64,000 nt of DNA from Thinopyrum elongatum (lineage: Eukaryota; Streptophyta; Magnoliopsida; Poales; Poaceae): the NCBI GenBank assembly GCA_011799875.1, contig CM022302.1:182768942-182832941 (forward strand), given 5' to 3'. The notes under the pieces are model-generated. The model was not told where the DNA came from, made no database searches, and saw only the letters and a program-made list of their open reading frames with translations. This document shows, piece after piece, positions 1 to 11,359 of the stretch; the first letter of the stretch is position 1; every line of letters begins with the position of its first letter. The position numbers were made by a program, and so were the translations under genes.

Positions 1-2106
1 CAACAATAGGATAAATTATACCTGCTTCCAGAAGTTTTAATATTTCATTTCTTACCACTTCTTCTTAGGATTTAATCATCGTTGATGATCAATAACTGGT
101 TTAGCATCAGGCTCCATATTAATTTTGTGCTGACATAGAGTGGGACTAATGCCCTTAATATCATCAAGAGTATATCCAATAGCGGCACGGTGCTTCTTTA
201 GAGTTTCAATAATTTCTTTTTCTTCATGCTCTGGAAGGTTAGCACTAATAATAATAGGATATATCTTTTTCTCATCAAGATAAGCATATTTCAAAGTATC
301 AGGTAATTGTTTAAGATCGAACACAGGATCACTCTTGGGTGGTAGAGGATCTCCAAGAGTTTCAACAGGCAAATTGTGTTTCAAAACAGGCATCTGTTTA
401 AAGAAAATCTCATCTAGTTCCCTTCTTTCATTCATAAACATATCATTTTCATGGTCTAGCAAATATTGTTCTAAAGGATCAGTAGGAGGCACAACAATAG
501 AAAAAAGACCAATAATTTCATCTTTACTAGGTAATTCTTTATCATGGGGTTGTCTACGAAATTTGGAGAAATTAAACTCATGAGACACATCCCCAAAACT
601 TACAGTAACAATTTCTTTCTCACTGTCTATTTTGGCATTAATGGTGTTCAAGAAAGGTCTACCAAATATAATGGGACAAAAATCATCTTGTGGGGAACCA
701 AGAACTAGAAAATCAGTACGGTATTTTATTTTCCCACACAAGACTTCAACATCTCTAACAATCCCAATTGGTGATATAGTATCTCTATTAGCAAGCTTAA
801 TAGTGACATCAATATCTTCTATTTCAGCAGGTGCAATATCATTCATAATTTCTTGATATAAAGTAAAGGGAATAGCACTCACACTAGCACCCAAATCACA
901 TAAGCCATGATAACAATGATCTCCTATTTTAACAGAAACAACAGGCATGCCAACAACAGGTCTATGTTCATCTTTATCATCGGGTTTGACAATTCTAGCA
1001 GCTTCATCACAGAAGTAGATTACATGCCCATCAATATTATCGACCAAGAGATATTTAACCATAGCAATACTAGGTTCAACTTTAATTTGTTCAGGGGGTG
1101 TAGGTGTTCTAGTATAACTCTTACGAACCACAACTGAAGCTTTAGCATGCTCCTTTATTCTAACAGGGAAAGGTGGTTTCTCAATATAAGCAGTAGGAAC
1201 AATAGGATCAACATTATAAGTAATAGTTTTCTCTTCAGCTTTAATAAGTTATACTATTTTCACTTCAATGGGAGGATGATATTTAAACCACTTCTCCTTA
1301 GGGAGATCAACATGAGAAGCAAACGATTCACAGAAAGAAGCTACTATCTCAGAGTCAAGTCCATATTTAGTGCTAAATTCACGAAAAGCATCGGTATCCA
1401 TAAAAGATTTAACACAATCAAACTTGAGGTTTATACCTGACTCCTTACCTTCGTCGAGTTCCCAATCTTCAGAGTTGCATTTAATTCTTTCCAATAAATC
1501 CCATTTGAATTCAATAGTCTTCTTCATAAAAGAACCGGTACAAGAAGTATCGAGCATGGATTGATCATTACGAGAAAGTCGAGCATAAAAATTCTGAATA
1601 ATAATTTCTCTTGAGAGCTCATGATTGGGGCATGAATATAACATTGACTTAAGCCTCCCCCAAGCTTGAGCGATACTTTCTCCTTCATGAGGCCAAAAAT
1701 TATAAATATAATTCCGATCACGATGAACTAGATGCATAGGATAAAACTTCTGATGAAATTCCAATTTCAATCGGTTGTAGTTCCAAGTCCCAATATCATC
1801 GCATAGCCTATACCATGTCAATGCCTTCTCCTTCAAAGATAAAGGGAAGACCTTCTTCTTGACTTCATCCTCGGGCAAACCTGCAAGCTTAAATAATCCA
1901 CAGACTTCATCCACATAGATTAGATGCATATCAGGATGTAATGTTCCATCTCCTGTATAAGGATTAGCTAGCAGTTTCTCTATCATACCCGAAGGAATTT
2001 CATAATAAACATTTTCAGTAGGTTCGGTAGGTTGAGGGGCAACTCTTTGCCCTTCCGGTCAGGGTGAAGATACCCCAAACAAACCCCTCAAAGGATTATT
2101 TTCCAT
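1..2106 (-). pseudogene. gag-pol: G1 gag-protease polyprotein and start of RT, nonsense-mutated
   Basis: Gag starts at the ATG at 2106 (MENNPLRGLFG) and runs in one frame to 1249. The central retrotransposon-gag domain is clear (PLSLKEKALTWYRL near 1850-1810, then a segment rich in W, F and Y). The same frame continues after a TAA at about 1249 into the aspartic protease at about 1131-600. That domain has the catalytic motif CDLGASVSAIP and the C-terminal motif IIFGRPFLNT. At 75-1 the sequence enters reverse transcriptase (LKLLEAGIIYP-type motif) after a TGA and a one-base frameshift. Stops at codon 16 of gag (about 2060), at the gag-protease junction and at the RT start make it non-functional. 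In life it would encode the capsid, the protease and the start of the polymerase. Confidence 0.85.
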
Positions 2107-2172
2107 AGCAACAAGTGACAGTAAATTTCAGCACACTATTTAAATGTTTCCTTACCAAATTCCACCTACCAA

Positions 2173-2190
2173 AGGCAGCAACGGCCCCAG
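2173..2190 (-). other. G1 primer-binding site, degenerate tRNA-Asp type
   Basis: On the minus strand this reads TGGGGCCGTTGCTGCCTT, a mutated form of TGGCGCCGTTGCCGGGGA, the complement of the 3' end of plant tRNA-Asp(GTC). It lies 11 bases from the LTR. Element H has the unmutated version at nearly the same spacing. Confidence 0.7.
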
Positions 2191-2201
2191 AAAAGAGTCT
2201 T

Positions 2202-3723
2202 GATAACCCACAAGTATAGGGGATCTATTGTAGTCCTTTCGATAAGTAAGAGTGTCGAACCCAACGAGGAGCAGAAGGAAATGACAAGCGGTTTTCAGCA
2301 AGGTATTCTGTGCAAGCACTGAAATTATCGGTAACAGATAGTTTGGTGATAAGATAATTCGTAACGGGTAACAAGTAACAAGTGTAACTAAAGTGCAACA
2401 AGGTGGCCCAATCCTTTCTGTAGCAAAGGACAAGACTAGACAAACTCTTATATAAAGCAAAGCGCTCCCGAGGACACATGGGAATTATTGTCAAGCTAGT
2501 TTTCATCATGCTCATATGATTCGCGTTCGTTACTTTGATAATTTGATATGTGGGTGGACCGGTGCTTGGGTGCTGTCCTTACTTGGACAAGCCTCCCAAT
2601 TATGATTAACCACTCTCGCAAGCATCCGCAACTACGAAAGAAGCATTAAGATAAATCTAACCATAGCATGAAACATATGGAACCAAATCAGCCCCTTACG
2701 AAGCAATGCATAAACTAGGGTTTAAGCTTCTGTCACTCTAGCAACCCATCATCTACTTATTACTTCCCAATGCCTTACCCTAGGCCCAAATCATGGTGAA
2801 GTGTCATGTAGTCGACATGCACATAACACCACTAGAGGAAAGACAACATACATCTTATCAAAATATCGAATGAATAACAAATTCACATGATTACTTATAA
2901 CAAGACTTCTCCCATGTCCTCAGGAACAAATGTAACTACTCACAAAGCATATTCATGTTCATAATCAGAGGAGTAATAAATACCATTAAGGATCTGAACA
3001 TATGATCTTCCACCGAATAAACCAACTAGCATCAACTACAAGGAGTAATCAACCCTACTAGCAACCCACAGGTACCAATCTGAGGTTTTGAGACAAAGAC
3101 CGGATACAAGAGATGAAGTAGGGTTTGAGAGGAGATGGTGATGGTGAAGATGTTGATGGAGATTGACCCCCTCTCGATGAGAGGATCGTTGCTGATGACG
3201 ATGGCTTCGATTTCCCCCTCCGGGAGGGAAGTTTCCCCTGCAGAACAGCTCCGCCGGAGCCCTAGATTGCTTCTGCCCAGGTTCCGCCTCGAGACGGCAG
3301 TGCTTCATCCCGAAAGCTCCCTTCTGATTTTTTACAGGTCAAAACCCTCCAGATAGCAGAAGATGGGCATCGAAGACCTGACAGGTGGCCCACAAGCTCT
3401 AGGGGCGCGCCTAGGAGGGTAGGGAGCGCCCCCTAGGCTTGTGGCCTCCTGGTGGGTCCCCTCTGGTATTTTCTTTGCCCAATATTTTTTATATATTCCA
3501 AAATAATTCTCTGTAAATTTCCAGGACTTTTGGAGTTGTGCAGAATAGGTCTCTCAGATTTGCTCCTTTTCGGTCCAGAATTCCAGCAGCCGGCATTCTC
3601 CCTCTTCATGTAAACCTTGTAAAATAAGAGAGAAAAGGCATAAGTATTGTACCATAATGTGTAATAACAGCCCATAATGCAATAAATATCAATATAAAAG
3701 CATGATGCAAAATGGACATATCA
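2202..3723 (-). repeat. G1 5' LTR (1522 bp)
   Basis: Bounded by TGATAACCC at 2202 and GACATATCA ending at 3723, giving the usual TG...CA ends. The PBS lies just left of it and copia A pol just right of it. It contains a GC-rich stretch near 3220-3300 and the phrase GGGCGCGCCTAGGAGGGTAGG near 3400, which recurs in modified form in the LTRs of H. The small ORFs inside are not convincing genes. The second LTR is outside the window, so its age cannot be estimated. Confidence 0.8.
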
Positions 3724-5446
3724 CACCTCCATAACCGAGAAACATTTCCTTAGTCCTCTTTAGGTGCCTAAGGATAATTTTGACCACTGTCCAGTGATCC
3801 ACTCCTGGATCACTATTGTACCCCCTTGCCAGACGCATGGCAAGGCACACAACAGGTCTGGTACAGAGCATGGCATAATTTATAGAACCTATGGATGAGG
3901 CATAGGGAATGACTTTCATTCTCTCTCTATCTTCTGCCGTGGTCGGGCTTTGAGTCTTACTCAACTTCACACCTTACAATACAGGCAAGAACCCTTTCTT
4001 TGACCGATCCATTTTGAACTTCTTCAAAACTTTTTCAAGGTATGTGTTTTGTGAAAGTCCTATTAAGCGTCTCGATCTATCCCTACAGATCTTGATGCCC
4101 AATATATAAGCAGCTTCATCGAGGTCTTTCATTGAAAAATTCTTATTCAAGTATCCTTTTATGCTATCTAGAAATTCTATATCATTTCCAATCAACAATA
4201 TGTCATCCACATATAATATCAGAAATGCTACAGAGCTCCCACTCACTTTCTTGTAAATACAGGCTTCACCATAAGTCTGTATAAAACCATATGCTTTGAT
4301 CACATCATCAAAGCATATATTCCAACTCCGAGATGCTTGCACCAGTCCATAGATGGATCGCTGGAGCTTGCGCACTTTGTTAGTACCTTTAGGATCGACA
4401 AAACCTTCTGGTTGAATCATATACAACTCTTCTTTAAGAAACCTATTAAGGAATGCAGTTTTGACATCCATTTGCCAGATTTCATAATCATAAAATGCGA
4501 CAATTGCTAACATGATTCGGACAGACTTAAGCATCGCTACGGGTGATAAAGTGTCATTGTAGTCAACTCCTTGAACTTGTCAAAAACCTTTTGCAACAAG
4601 TCGAGCTTTATAGATAGTGATATTACCATCAGCGTCTGTCTTCCTCTTGAAGATCCATTTATTCTCAATGGCTTGCCGATCATCGGGCAAGTCCACCAAA
4701 GTCCATACTTTGTTCTCATACATGGATCCTATTTCAGACTTCATGGCCTCAAGCCATTTATCAGAATCTGGGCTCATCATAGCTTCTTCATAGTTCGTAG
4801 GTTCACCGTTGTCCAACAACATGACTTCCAGGACAGGATTACCATACCACTCTGGTGTGGAATGTGTTCTGGTCGACCTATGAAGTTTAGTAGTAACTTG
4901 ATCCAAAGTTTCATGATCATTGTCATTAGCTTCCTCTCTAGTCGGTGTAGGCATCACGGGAACAATTTTCTCTGATGTGCTACTTTCCAATTCGAGAGAA
5001 GGTACAATTACCTCATCAAGTTCTACTTTCCTCCCACTCACTTCTTTTGAGAGAAACTCCTTCTCTAGAAAGGGCCCATTTTTAGCAACAAAGATCTTGC
5101 CTTCGGATCTGTGGTAGAAGGTGTACCCAATAGTTTCTTTAGGGTATCCTATGAAGACGCACTTCTCCGATTTGGGTTAGAGCTTATCAGGCTAAAGCCT
5201 TTTGACATAAGCATCGCATTTCCAAACTTTAAGAAATGAAAGCTTAGGTTTCTTGCCAAACCATAGTTCATACGGTGTCATCTCAACGGATTTAGCCGGT
5301 GCCCTATTTAACATGAATGCAGATGTCTCTAATGCATAACCCCAAAATGATAAAGGCAAATCGGTAAGAGACATCATAGAACGCACCATATCTAATAAAG
5401 TACGGTTAGAACGTTCGGACACACCATTACGCTGTGGTGTTCCAGG
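3724..5446 (-). mobile_element. Copia A: Angela/BARE1-type fragment between G1 and copia C
   Basis: A minus-strand slice of a Ty1/copia element closely matching copia B (21660-23390) over its full length. Its 3' side is cut by G1 at 3723/3724 and its 5' side by copia C at 5446/5447. The missing integrase N-terminus, protease, gag and 5' LTR should lie beyond the right edge, after the 3' end of copia C. It is the oldest visible layer because both neighbours are inserted in it. Confidence 0.85.
3724..5446 (-). pseudogene. pol: Copia A pol fragment: integrase C-terminus, RT, start of RNase H
   Basis: From right to left: the end of the integrase core and its C-terminal region (5446-5042; PYELWFGKKPKLSFLKVW), the linker (KEVSGRKVELDEV), reverse transcriptase (about 4800-3974) with the catalytic motif LYVDDILLIGND near 4205, and the beginning of RNase H (3970-3724). 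It is broken by stops after KRL (about 5191) and at KL*PKSEK, by frameshifts near 4560 and 4535, and by a stop at about 3972. The RNase H catalytic core is missing because G1 interrupts it after GYGG. It would have copied element RNA into DNA; it cannot now. Confidence 0.85.
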
Positions 5447-6708
5447 TGAAGGAAATATGCCCTAGAGGCAATAATAAAGTTGTTATTTTATATTTCTTTA
5501 TTCATGATAAAGGTTTATTATTCATGCTAGAATTGTATTGATCGGAAACTTAAATACACGTGTGAATACATAAACAAATATCGTGTCCCTAGTAAGCCTC
5601 TACTAGACTAGCTTGTTGATCAAAGATGGTTAAGGTTTCCTAACCATAGACATGTGTTGTCATTTGATAATAGGATCACATCATTAGGAGAATGATGTGA
5701 TGGACAAGACCCATCCGTTAGCTTAGCATATGATCGTTCAGTTTATTGCTACTGCTTTCTTGAATGTCAAATACATGTTCCTTCGACCATGAGATCATGC
5801 AACTCCCGGATACCGGAGGAATACTTTGGGTGCTATCAAACATCACAACATAACTGGGTGATCGTAAAGATGCTCTACAGGTATCTCCGAAGGTGTTTGT
5901 TGAGTTGGCATGGATCGAGATTGGGATTTGTCACTCCGAGGTATCTCTGGGCCCTCTCGGTAATACACATCATAAGCCTTGCAAGCAAATGACTAATGAG
6001 TTAGTTATGAGATGATGTATTACGGAATGAGTAAAGAGACTTGTCGGTAACAAGATTGAACTAGGTATGAAGATACCGACGATCGAATCTCGGGCAAGTA
6101 ACATACCGATGGACAAAGGGAATTACGTATGTTGTCATAAGGTTCGACCGATAAAGATCTTCGTAGAATATGTAGGAACCAATATGGGCATCCAGGTTCC
6201 GCTATTGGTTATGAACCAGAGAGGTGTCTTGGTCATGTCTACATAGTTCTCGAACCCGTAGGGTCCGCACGCTTAACGTTCGTTGACGATATAGTGTTAT
6301 ATGAGTTATATGATTTGGTGACCGAATGTTGTTCGGAGTCCCAGATGAGATCACGAACATGACGAGGAGCTCCAGAATGGTCCGGAGGTAAAGATTGATA
6401 TATAGGACAATGATATTCGAACACCGGAAGAGTTTCGGAGTGCACCGGGTAGTCAACGGGGCACCAGAAGGGGTTCCGGACACCCCCGGGAGGTTTATGG
6501 GCCTAATTGGCCAAGGGGAGAGACGCACCAGCCCACAAGGGGGCTGACGCGCCCCTCTCCCTGGCCGCCGGCCCTAGGGAAGGAAAGGGGGAGGGCTAGC
6601 CCCTCCTGCCTTCCCCTCCACATGGGAGAAAGGAAAGGGGGGGGGTGCCACCCTCCCCTGCCTTTCCCCGCTCGCCTAGAAAGGCAAGGGGGGCGGCAAG
6701 GGGCAGGA

Positions 6709-6737
6709 CCCCAAGTGGGATTCGTCCCCACTTGGGG
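6709..6737. repeat. LTR hairpin of copia C
   Basis: Perfect 11-bp arms CCCCAAGTGGG (6709-6719) and CCCACTTGGGG (6727-6737) around a 7-base loop, about 30 bases upstream of the TATA-like core. In the 3' LTR the same place (about 56051-56070) is where chromovirus G3 is inserted. Confidence 0.7.
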
Positions 6738-6767
6738 CACCTCCTTGGCTGCTCCTCCCTCCCCCAC

Positions 6768-6778
6768 CTATATATATG
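6768..6778 (+). promoter_or_regulatory. TATA-like core of the copia C LTR promoter
   Basis: CTATATATATG lies in the second half of the LTR, after a GC-rich stretch, where BARE1/Angela LTRs carry their promoter. No start site can be read from sequence alone. Confidence 0.5.
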
Positions 6779-7207
6779 TGGGAGGGGGCGCCACACATAA
6801 CCACGACAATCTATTAGCCATGTGTGACGCCCCCCTCCATAGTTTCGTCCCTCGGTCATATTTTCATAGTGCTTAGGCGAAGCCCTGCGGAGATAGCATC
6901 ACTACCACCGTCACCATGCCGTTGTGTTGCCGGAACTCATCCACTACTTCGCCATCTTGCTGGATCAAGAAGGCGAGGATGTCACCGAGATGAACGTGTG
7001 CTGAACGCGGAGGTGCCGTACGTTCGGTACTCGATCGGTTGGATCGCGAAGAAGTTCGATTACATCAACCGCGTTACTAAACGCTTCCGCTTATGGTCTA
7101 TGAGGGTACGTAGACACACTCTCCCCTCTCGTTGCTATGCATCTTCATGGATAGATCTTGCATGTGCGTAGAAATTTTATTGTTTTCCATGCAACGTTTC
7201 CCAACAG

Positions 7208-7225
7208 TGGTATCAGAGCCAGGTC
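7208..7225 (+). other. Copia C primer-binding site (initiator tRNA-Met)
   Basis: TGGTATCAGAGCCAGGTC, one base after the LTR end, is the complement of the 3' end of plant initiator tRNA-Met, as used by copia elements. The same site in copia B is mutated (TGGCATCCGAGCC). Confidence 0.9.
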
Positions 7226-8438
7226 TATGCGTAGATGATATGCATGAGTAGAACACAAAGAGTTGTGGGCGGTGATAGTCATACTACTTAACACCAACGT
7301 CTTTTTTTGATTCGGCGGTATTGTGGGATGAAGCGTCCCGGACCAACCTTACATGTCCACGCACATGAGATCGGTTCCACTGACTGACATGCAACTAGTT
7401 TTGCATAAAGGTGGCTGGCGGGTGTCTGTTTCTCCTACTTTAGTTGAATTGAATTTGACTATGGCCGGTCCTTGAAGAAGGTTAAAACAGCAAACTTGAT
7501 GAATCACTGTTGTGGTTTTTGCGTAGGTAAGAACGGTTCTTGCTAGAAGCCTGTAGCAGCCACGTAAAACTTGCAGCAACAAAGTAGAGGACATCTAACT
7601 TGTTTTTGCAGGGCATGTTGTGATGTGATATGGTCAAGATATGATGTGATATATGTTGATGTATGAGATGATCATGTTTTGTAATATCGACAACCAGAAG
7701 GAGCCTTAGGGTTGTCTCTTTATTGTATGAATGCAAGCACCATGTAATTGCTTTACTTTATCGCTATGCGTTAGTAATAGTTGTAGAAGCAATAGTTGGC
7801 GAGATGACCTCGACGCAACAATGGAGATCAAGGTGTCGAGCTGGTGACGATGGAGATCATGATGATGCTTTGGAGATGGAGATCAAAAGCACAAGATGAT
7901 GATAGCCATATCATGTCACATATTTTGATTGCATGTGATGTTTATCCTTTATGCATCTTATTTTTCTTAGAACGGTGTTAGCATTATAAGATGATCCCTT
8001 CACTAAATTTCAAGATAAAAGTGTTCTCCCCGAGTATGCACCGTTGCCAAAGTTCATCATTTCGAAGCACCTCATGATGATCGGGTGTGATAGACTCTAC
8101 GTTCACATACAACGGGTGTAAGACAGTTTTGCGCATGCAGAATACTTGGGTTAAACTTGACGAGCCTAGCATGTACAGACATGGTCTCGGAACACTGGAG
8201 ACCGAAAGGTCGAACGTGAGTCATATAGTAGATATGATCAACATAGAGATGTTCACCATTGATGACTACCCCATCTCACGTGATGATCGGACATGGGTTA
8301 GTTGATTTGGATCATGTATCACTTAGATAACTTGAGGGATGTTTATTTAAGTGGGAGTTCATTAGTAAGTTGATTAAATTGAACTTAATTTATCATGAAC
8401 TTAGTCTTAATAGTTTTGCATACCTATGTTGTAGATCA
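7226..8438 (+). other. Copia C untranslated leader
   Basis: About 1.2 kb between PBS and gag with no convincing reading frame. The equivalent stretch is present in copia B at 25153-26400, minus strand. Long leaders are usual in this family and are thought to carry packaging signals; nothing more specific can be read here. Confidence 0.75.
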
Positions 8439-10729
8439 ATGGCCCGAGCTACCGTTCTCCTGAATTTAATGCGTTCCTAGAGAAAGCTAAGTTGAAAGAT
8501 GATGGTAGCAACTACACGGACTGGGTCCGTAACTTGAGGATTATCCTCATTGATGCACAAAAGAATTATGTCCTTGATGCACCGCTAGGTGACAGACCTA
8601 CTACAGGAGCTACTGCAGATGTTACGAAAGTCTGGCATGCTCGATCTGATGACTACTTGATAGTTTAGTGTGCCATGCTTTACGGCCTAGAATCGGGACT
8701 TCAAAGACATTTTGAACGTCATGGAGCATATGAGATGTTCCAAGAGTTGAAGTTAATATTTCAAGAAAATGCCCGGGTTGAGAGATATGAAGTCTCCAAC
8801 AAGTTCGATACCTGCAAGATGGAGGAGAATAGTTCTGTCAGTGAACACATACTCAAAATGTCTGGGTATCATAACCACTTGACTCAGCTGGGAGTTGATC
8901 TTCTAGTTGATAGTGTTATTGACAGAGTTCTTCAATCACTGCCACCAAGCTACAAAGGCTTCGTGATGAACTATAATATGCAAGGGATGAATAAAATGAT
9001 TCCTGAGCTCTTCGCAATGCTTAGGGCCACGGAGGTAGAAATCAAGAAAGAGCGTCAAGTGTTGATGGTTAACAAGACAACTAGTTTCAAGAAAAAGGGC
9101 AAGGGGAAGAAAGGGAACTTCAAGAAGAATGGCAAGCAAGTTGCCACTCCCGGGAAGAAGCCCAAAACTGGACCCAAGCCTAAAACTGAGTGCTTCTACT
9201 GCAAAGGGAATGGTCACTGGGAGCGGAACTGCCCCAAATACTTGGCGGATAAGAAGGATGGCAAAGTGAACAAAGGTATATTTGATATACATGTTATTGA
9301 TGTGTACCTTAGTAATGCTCGTAGTAGCGCCTGGGTATTTGATACTGGTTCGGTTGCTCATATTTGTAACTCGAAACAGGAGCTGCGGAATAAATGAAGA
9401 TTGGCTAAGGACAAGGTGACGATGCACGTCGGGAATGGTTCCAAGGTCGATGTGATCACCGTCGGCACACTACCTCTACATCTACCTTCGGGATTAGTTT
9501 TAGACCTGAATAACTGTTATTTGGTGCCCGCGTTGAGCATGAACATTATATCTGGATCTTGTTTATTGCGAGACGGTTATTCATTTAAATCAGAGAATAA
9601 TGGTTGTTCTATTTATATGAGTAATATCTTTTATGATCATGCACCCTTGATGAATGGTCTATTCTTGTTGAATCTCGATCGTAGTGATACACATATTCAT
9701 AATATTGATGCCAAAAGATGCAAAGTTGATAATGATAGTTCAACATACTTGTGGCACTGCCGTTTAGGTCATATTGGTGTAAAGCACATGAAGAAACTCC
9801 ATGCAGATGGACTTTTGGAATCACTTGATTATGAATCATTTGATACTTGCGAACCATGCCTCATGGGCAAGATGACTAAAACTCCGTTCTCCGGAACAAT
9901 GGAGCGAGCTAATGACTTATTGGAAATAATTCATACCGATGTATGCGGTCCGATGAGTGTTGAAGCACGCGGCGGGTATCGTTATTTTCTGACCTTCACA
10001 GATGATTTGAGTAGGTATGGGTATATCTACTTGATGAAACACAAGTCTGAAACATTTGAAAAGTTCAAAGAATTTTAGAGTGAAGTGGAGAATCATCGTA
10101 ACAAGAAAATAAAGTTTCTATGATCTGATCGCGGAGGCGAATATTTGAGTTAGGAGTTTGGCCTTCATTTAAAACAATGTAGAATTGTTTCACAACTCAC
10201 GCCACCTGGAACACCATAGCGTAATGGTGTGTCCGAACGTCGTAATCGTACTTTACTAGATATGGTGCGATCTATGATGTCTCTTTCCGATTTACCACTA
10301 TCATTTTTGGGTTAGGCATTAGAGACAACCGCATTCACGTTAAATAGGGCACCGTCTAAATCCGTTGAGACGACACCGTATGAAATGTGGTTTGGCAAGA
10401 AACCTAAGCTGTCGTTTCTTAAAGTTTGGGGATGCGACGCTTATGTCAAAGGGCTTCAGCCTGATAAGCTTGAACCTAAATCGGAGAAGTGCATCTTCAT
10501 AAGATGCCCTAAAGAAACTATTGGGTACACCTTCTACCACAGATCCAAAGGCAAGATCTTTGTTGCTAAGAATGGATCCTTTCTAGACAAGGAGTTTCTC
10601 TCGAAAGAAGTGAGTGGGAGGAAAGTAGAACTTGATGAGGTAATTGTACCTTTTCTCGAATTGGAAAGTAGCACATCACTGAAAACCGTTCCCGTGATGC
10701 CTACACCAACTAGAGAGGAAGCAAATGAC
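8439..10729 (+). pseudogene. gag-pol: Copia C gag, protease and integrase, broken
   Basis: Gag starts MARATV at 8439 but shifts frame at about 8460. A CAG-to-TAG stop follows at 8665-8667, and gag is then open from 8675. It has a CCHC zinc knuckle (CFYCKGNGHWERNC, about 9190-9235) and the protease active site (WVFDTGS, about 9330-9355). A TGA at about 9395 precedes the integrase frame (9401 on): zinc-binding HCRLGHIG...CEPC (9755-9860), catalytic Asp in IIHTDVCGP (about 9930-9955), then stops at 10076 (TAG) and about 10120-10320, several of Q-to-TAG or W-to-TAG type. A last open part (10385-10729) matches the integrase C-terminus and linker. Homology stops abruptly at 10729, where the CACTA remnant begins. 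Confidence 0.88.
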
Positions 10730-11359
10730 GTAGCTCCTGTACATCTCGTAGCTCATGTACGCCTCCTTGGCTGCGTACACGACATGAGCTTTGTCGAGTT
10801 TCTCCATCCAGGCCGAGTGCCAGGCACGCTTGTCCTTGTTGCAGGAATCCTTCATGTCTCTATAGTAGGGATTGATGATGGCCTCAGTGAGGTGAACCAG
10901 TGAGTCCTTCTCATGCTCGTTGCTGCCCCAGATCTTGTATTAGCCCTGGATGTCGACAAGATTCTGGCAGGCGATGCCCGAATTCTTGAGCACCTTTACA
11001 TCGTTGGTGATGTCCACCGTAGCGAACATGTAGTGGGGGCTGTTGACAAACCTGGCGAAACGCTCGCAAGGCCTTGTGGCAAGGCAGTAGTGGTAGATGA
11101 GGACATGATTGCACACGCACATCTGGGCGATGGTGACCTTGGGACGAGACCCGGCACGAGCGCGAGTGTATTTGAGGTCGAACCCGACCACATTGTACTT
11201 CTCCTCAGCAAGCAATAGCTCCATGATGTGGATGGAGTGCTCCACCCAGACTGGGTTGTTGGTGTACACCACCGAGAGCTCCGTGAACCTTCTGTGGGTG
11301 TCCACCACGGCATGCATGGTGAACTACTGCTCGTCGTCGGCAGCCGCTCGGAGCGCCAT
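10730..11359 (-). pseudogene. 3'-5' exonuclease-like gene fragment (WRN/RNase D exonuclease fold), C-terminus lost
   Basis: Reading left from the ATG at 11359 (MALRAAADDEQ) the frame gives a conserved grass protein type: VVGFDLKYT (exonuclease motif I region), VTIAQMCVCNHVLIYHY, PCERFARFVN, YMFATVDITNDVKVLK (motif II-like), SGIACQNLVDI. Past a TAA at about 10938 it continues YKIWGSNEHEKDSLVHL and AYMSYEMYRSYV, then ends abruptly at copia C (10729). A CAG-to-TAG stop lies at about 11324-11326. The fold is that of DEDD exonucleases, but the motif I glutamate (usual DxE) is a lysine here, so activity is doubtful even in the parent copy. It is probably a captured fragment in the CACTA element. 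The family call comes from remembered similarity and needs a domain search. Confidence 0.65.

Larger units (their letters stand above)
1..3723 (-). mobile_element. G1: Ty3/gypsy element, Athila-like, 5' part (truncated by window edge)
   Basis: This is a minus-strand LTR retrotransposon. From right to left it has a 5' LTR (2202-3723), a degraded tRNA-Asp-type primer-binding site, gag, protease and the first codons of reverse transcriptase. Its remainder and 3' LTR lie outside the window. It is inserted in copia A: copia pol homology resumes at 3724, and CACCT at 3724-3728 is the candidate target-site duplication, with the partner copy off-window. The tRNA-Asp primer and the protease motif DLGAS suit the Athila lineage, and the LTR end (GACATATCA) is typical of abundant Triticeae families. 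The lineage is inferred from motifs and I cannot name the family with certainty. Confidence 0.85.
5447..7206 (+). repeat. Copia C 5' LTR (1760 bp)
   Basis: Starts TGAAGGAAATATGCCC and ends TTTCCCAACA, directly before the PBS. It contains a GC-rich purine/pyrimidine-skewed stretch at 6490-6760, a hairpin at 6709-6737 and a TATA-like core at 6768-6778. The short ORFs inside come from skewed base composition and are not genes. The 3' LTR copy is at 33773-34128 and 55123-56070. Confidence 0.9.
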
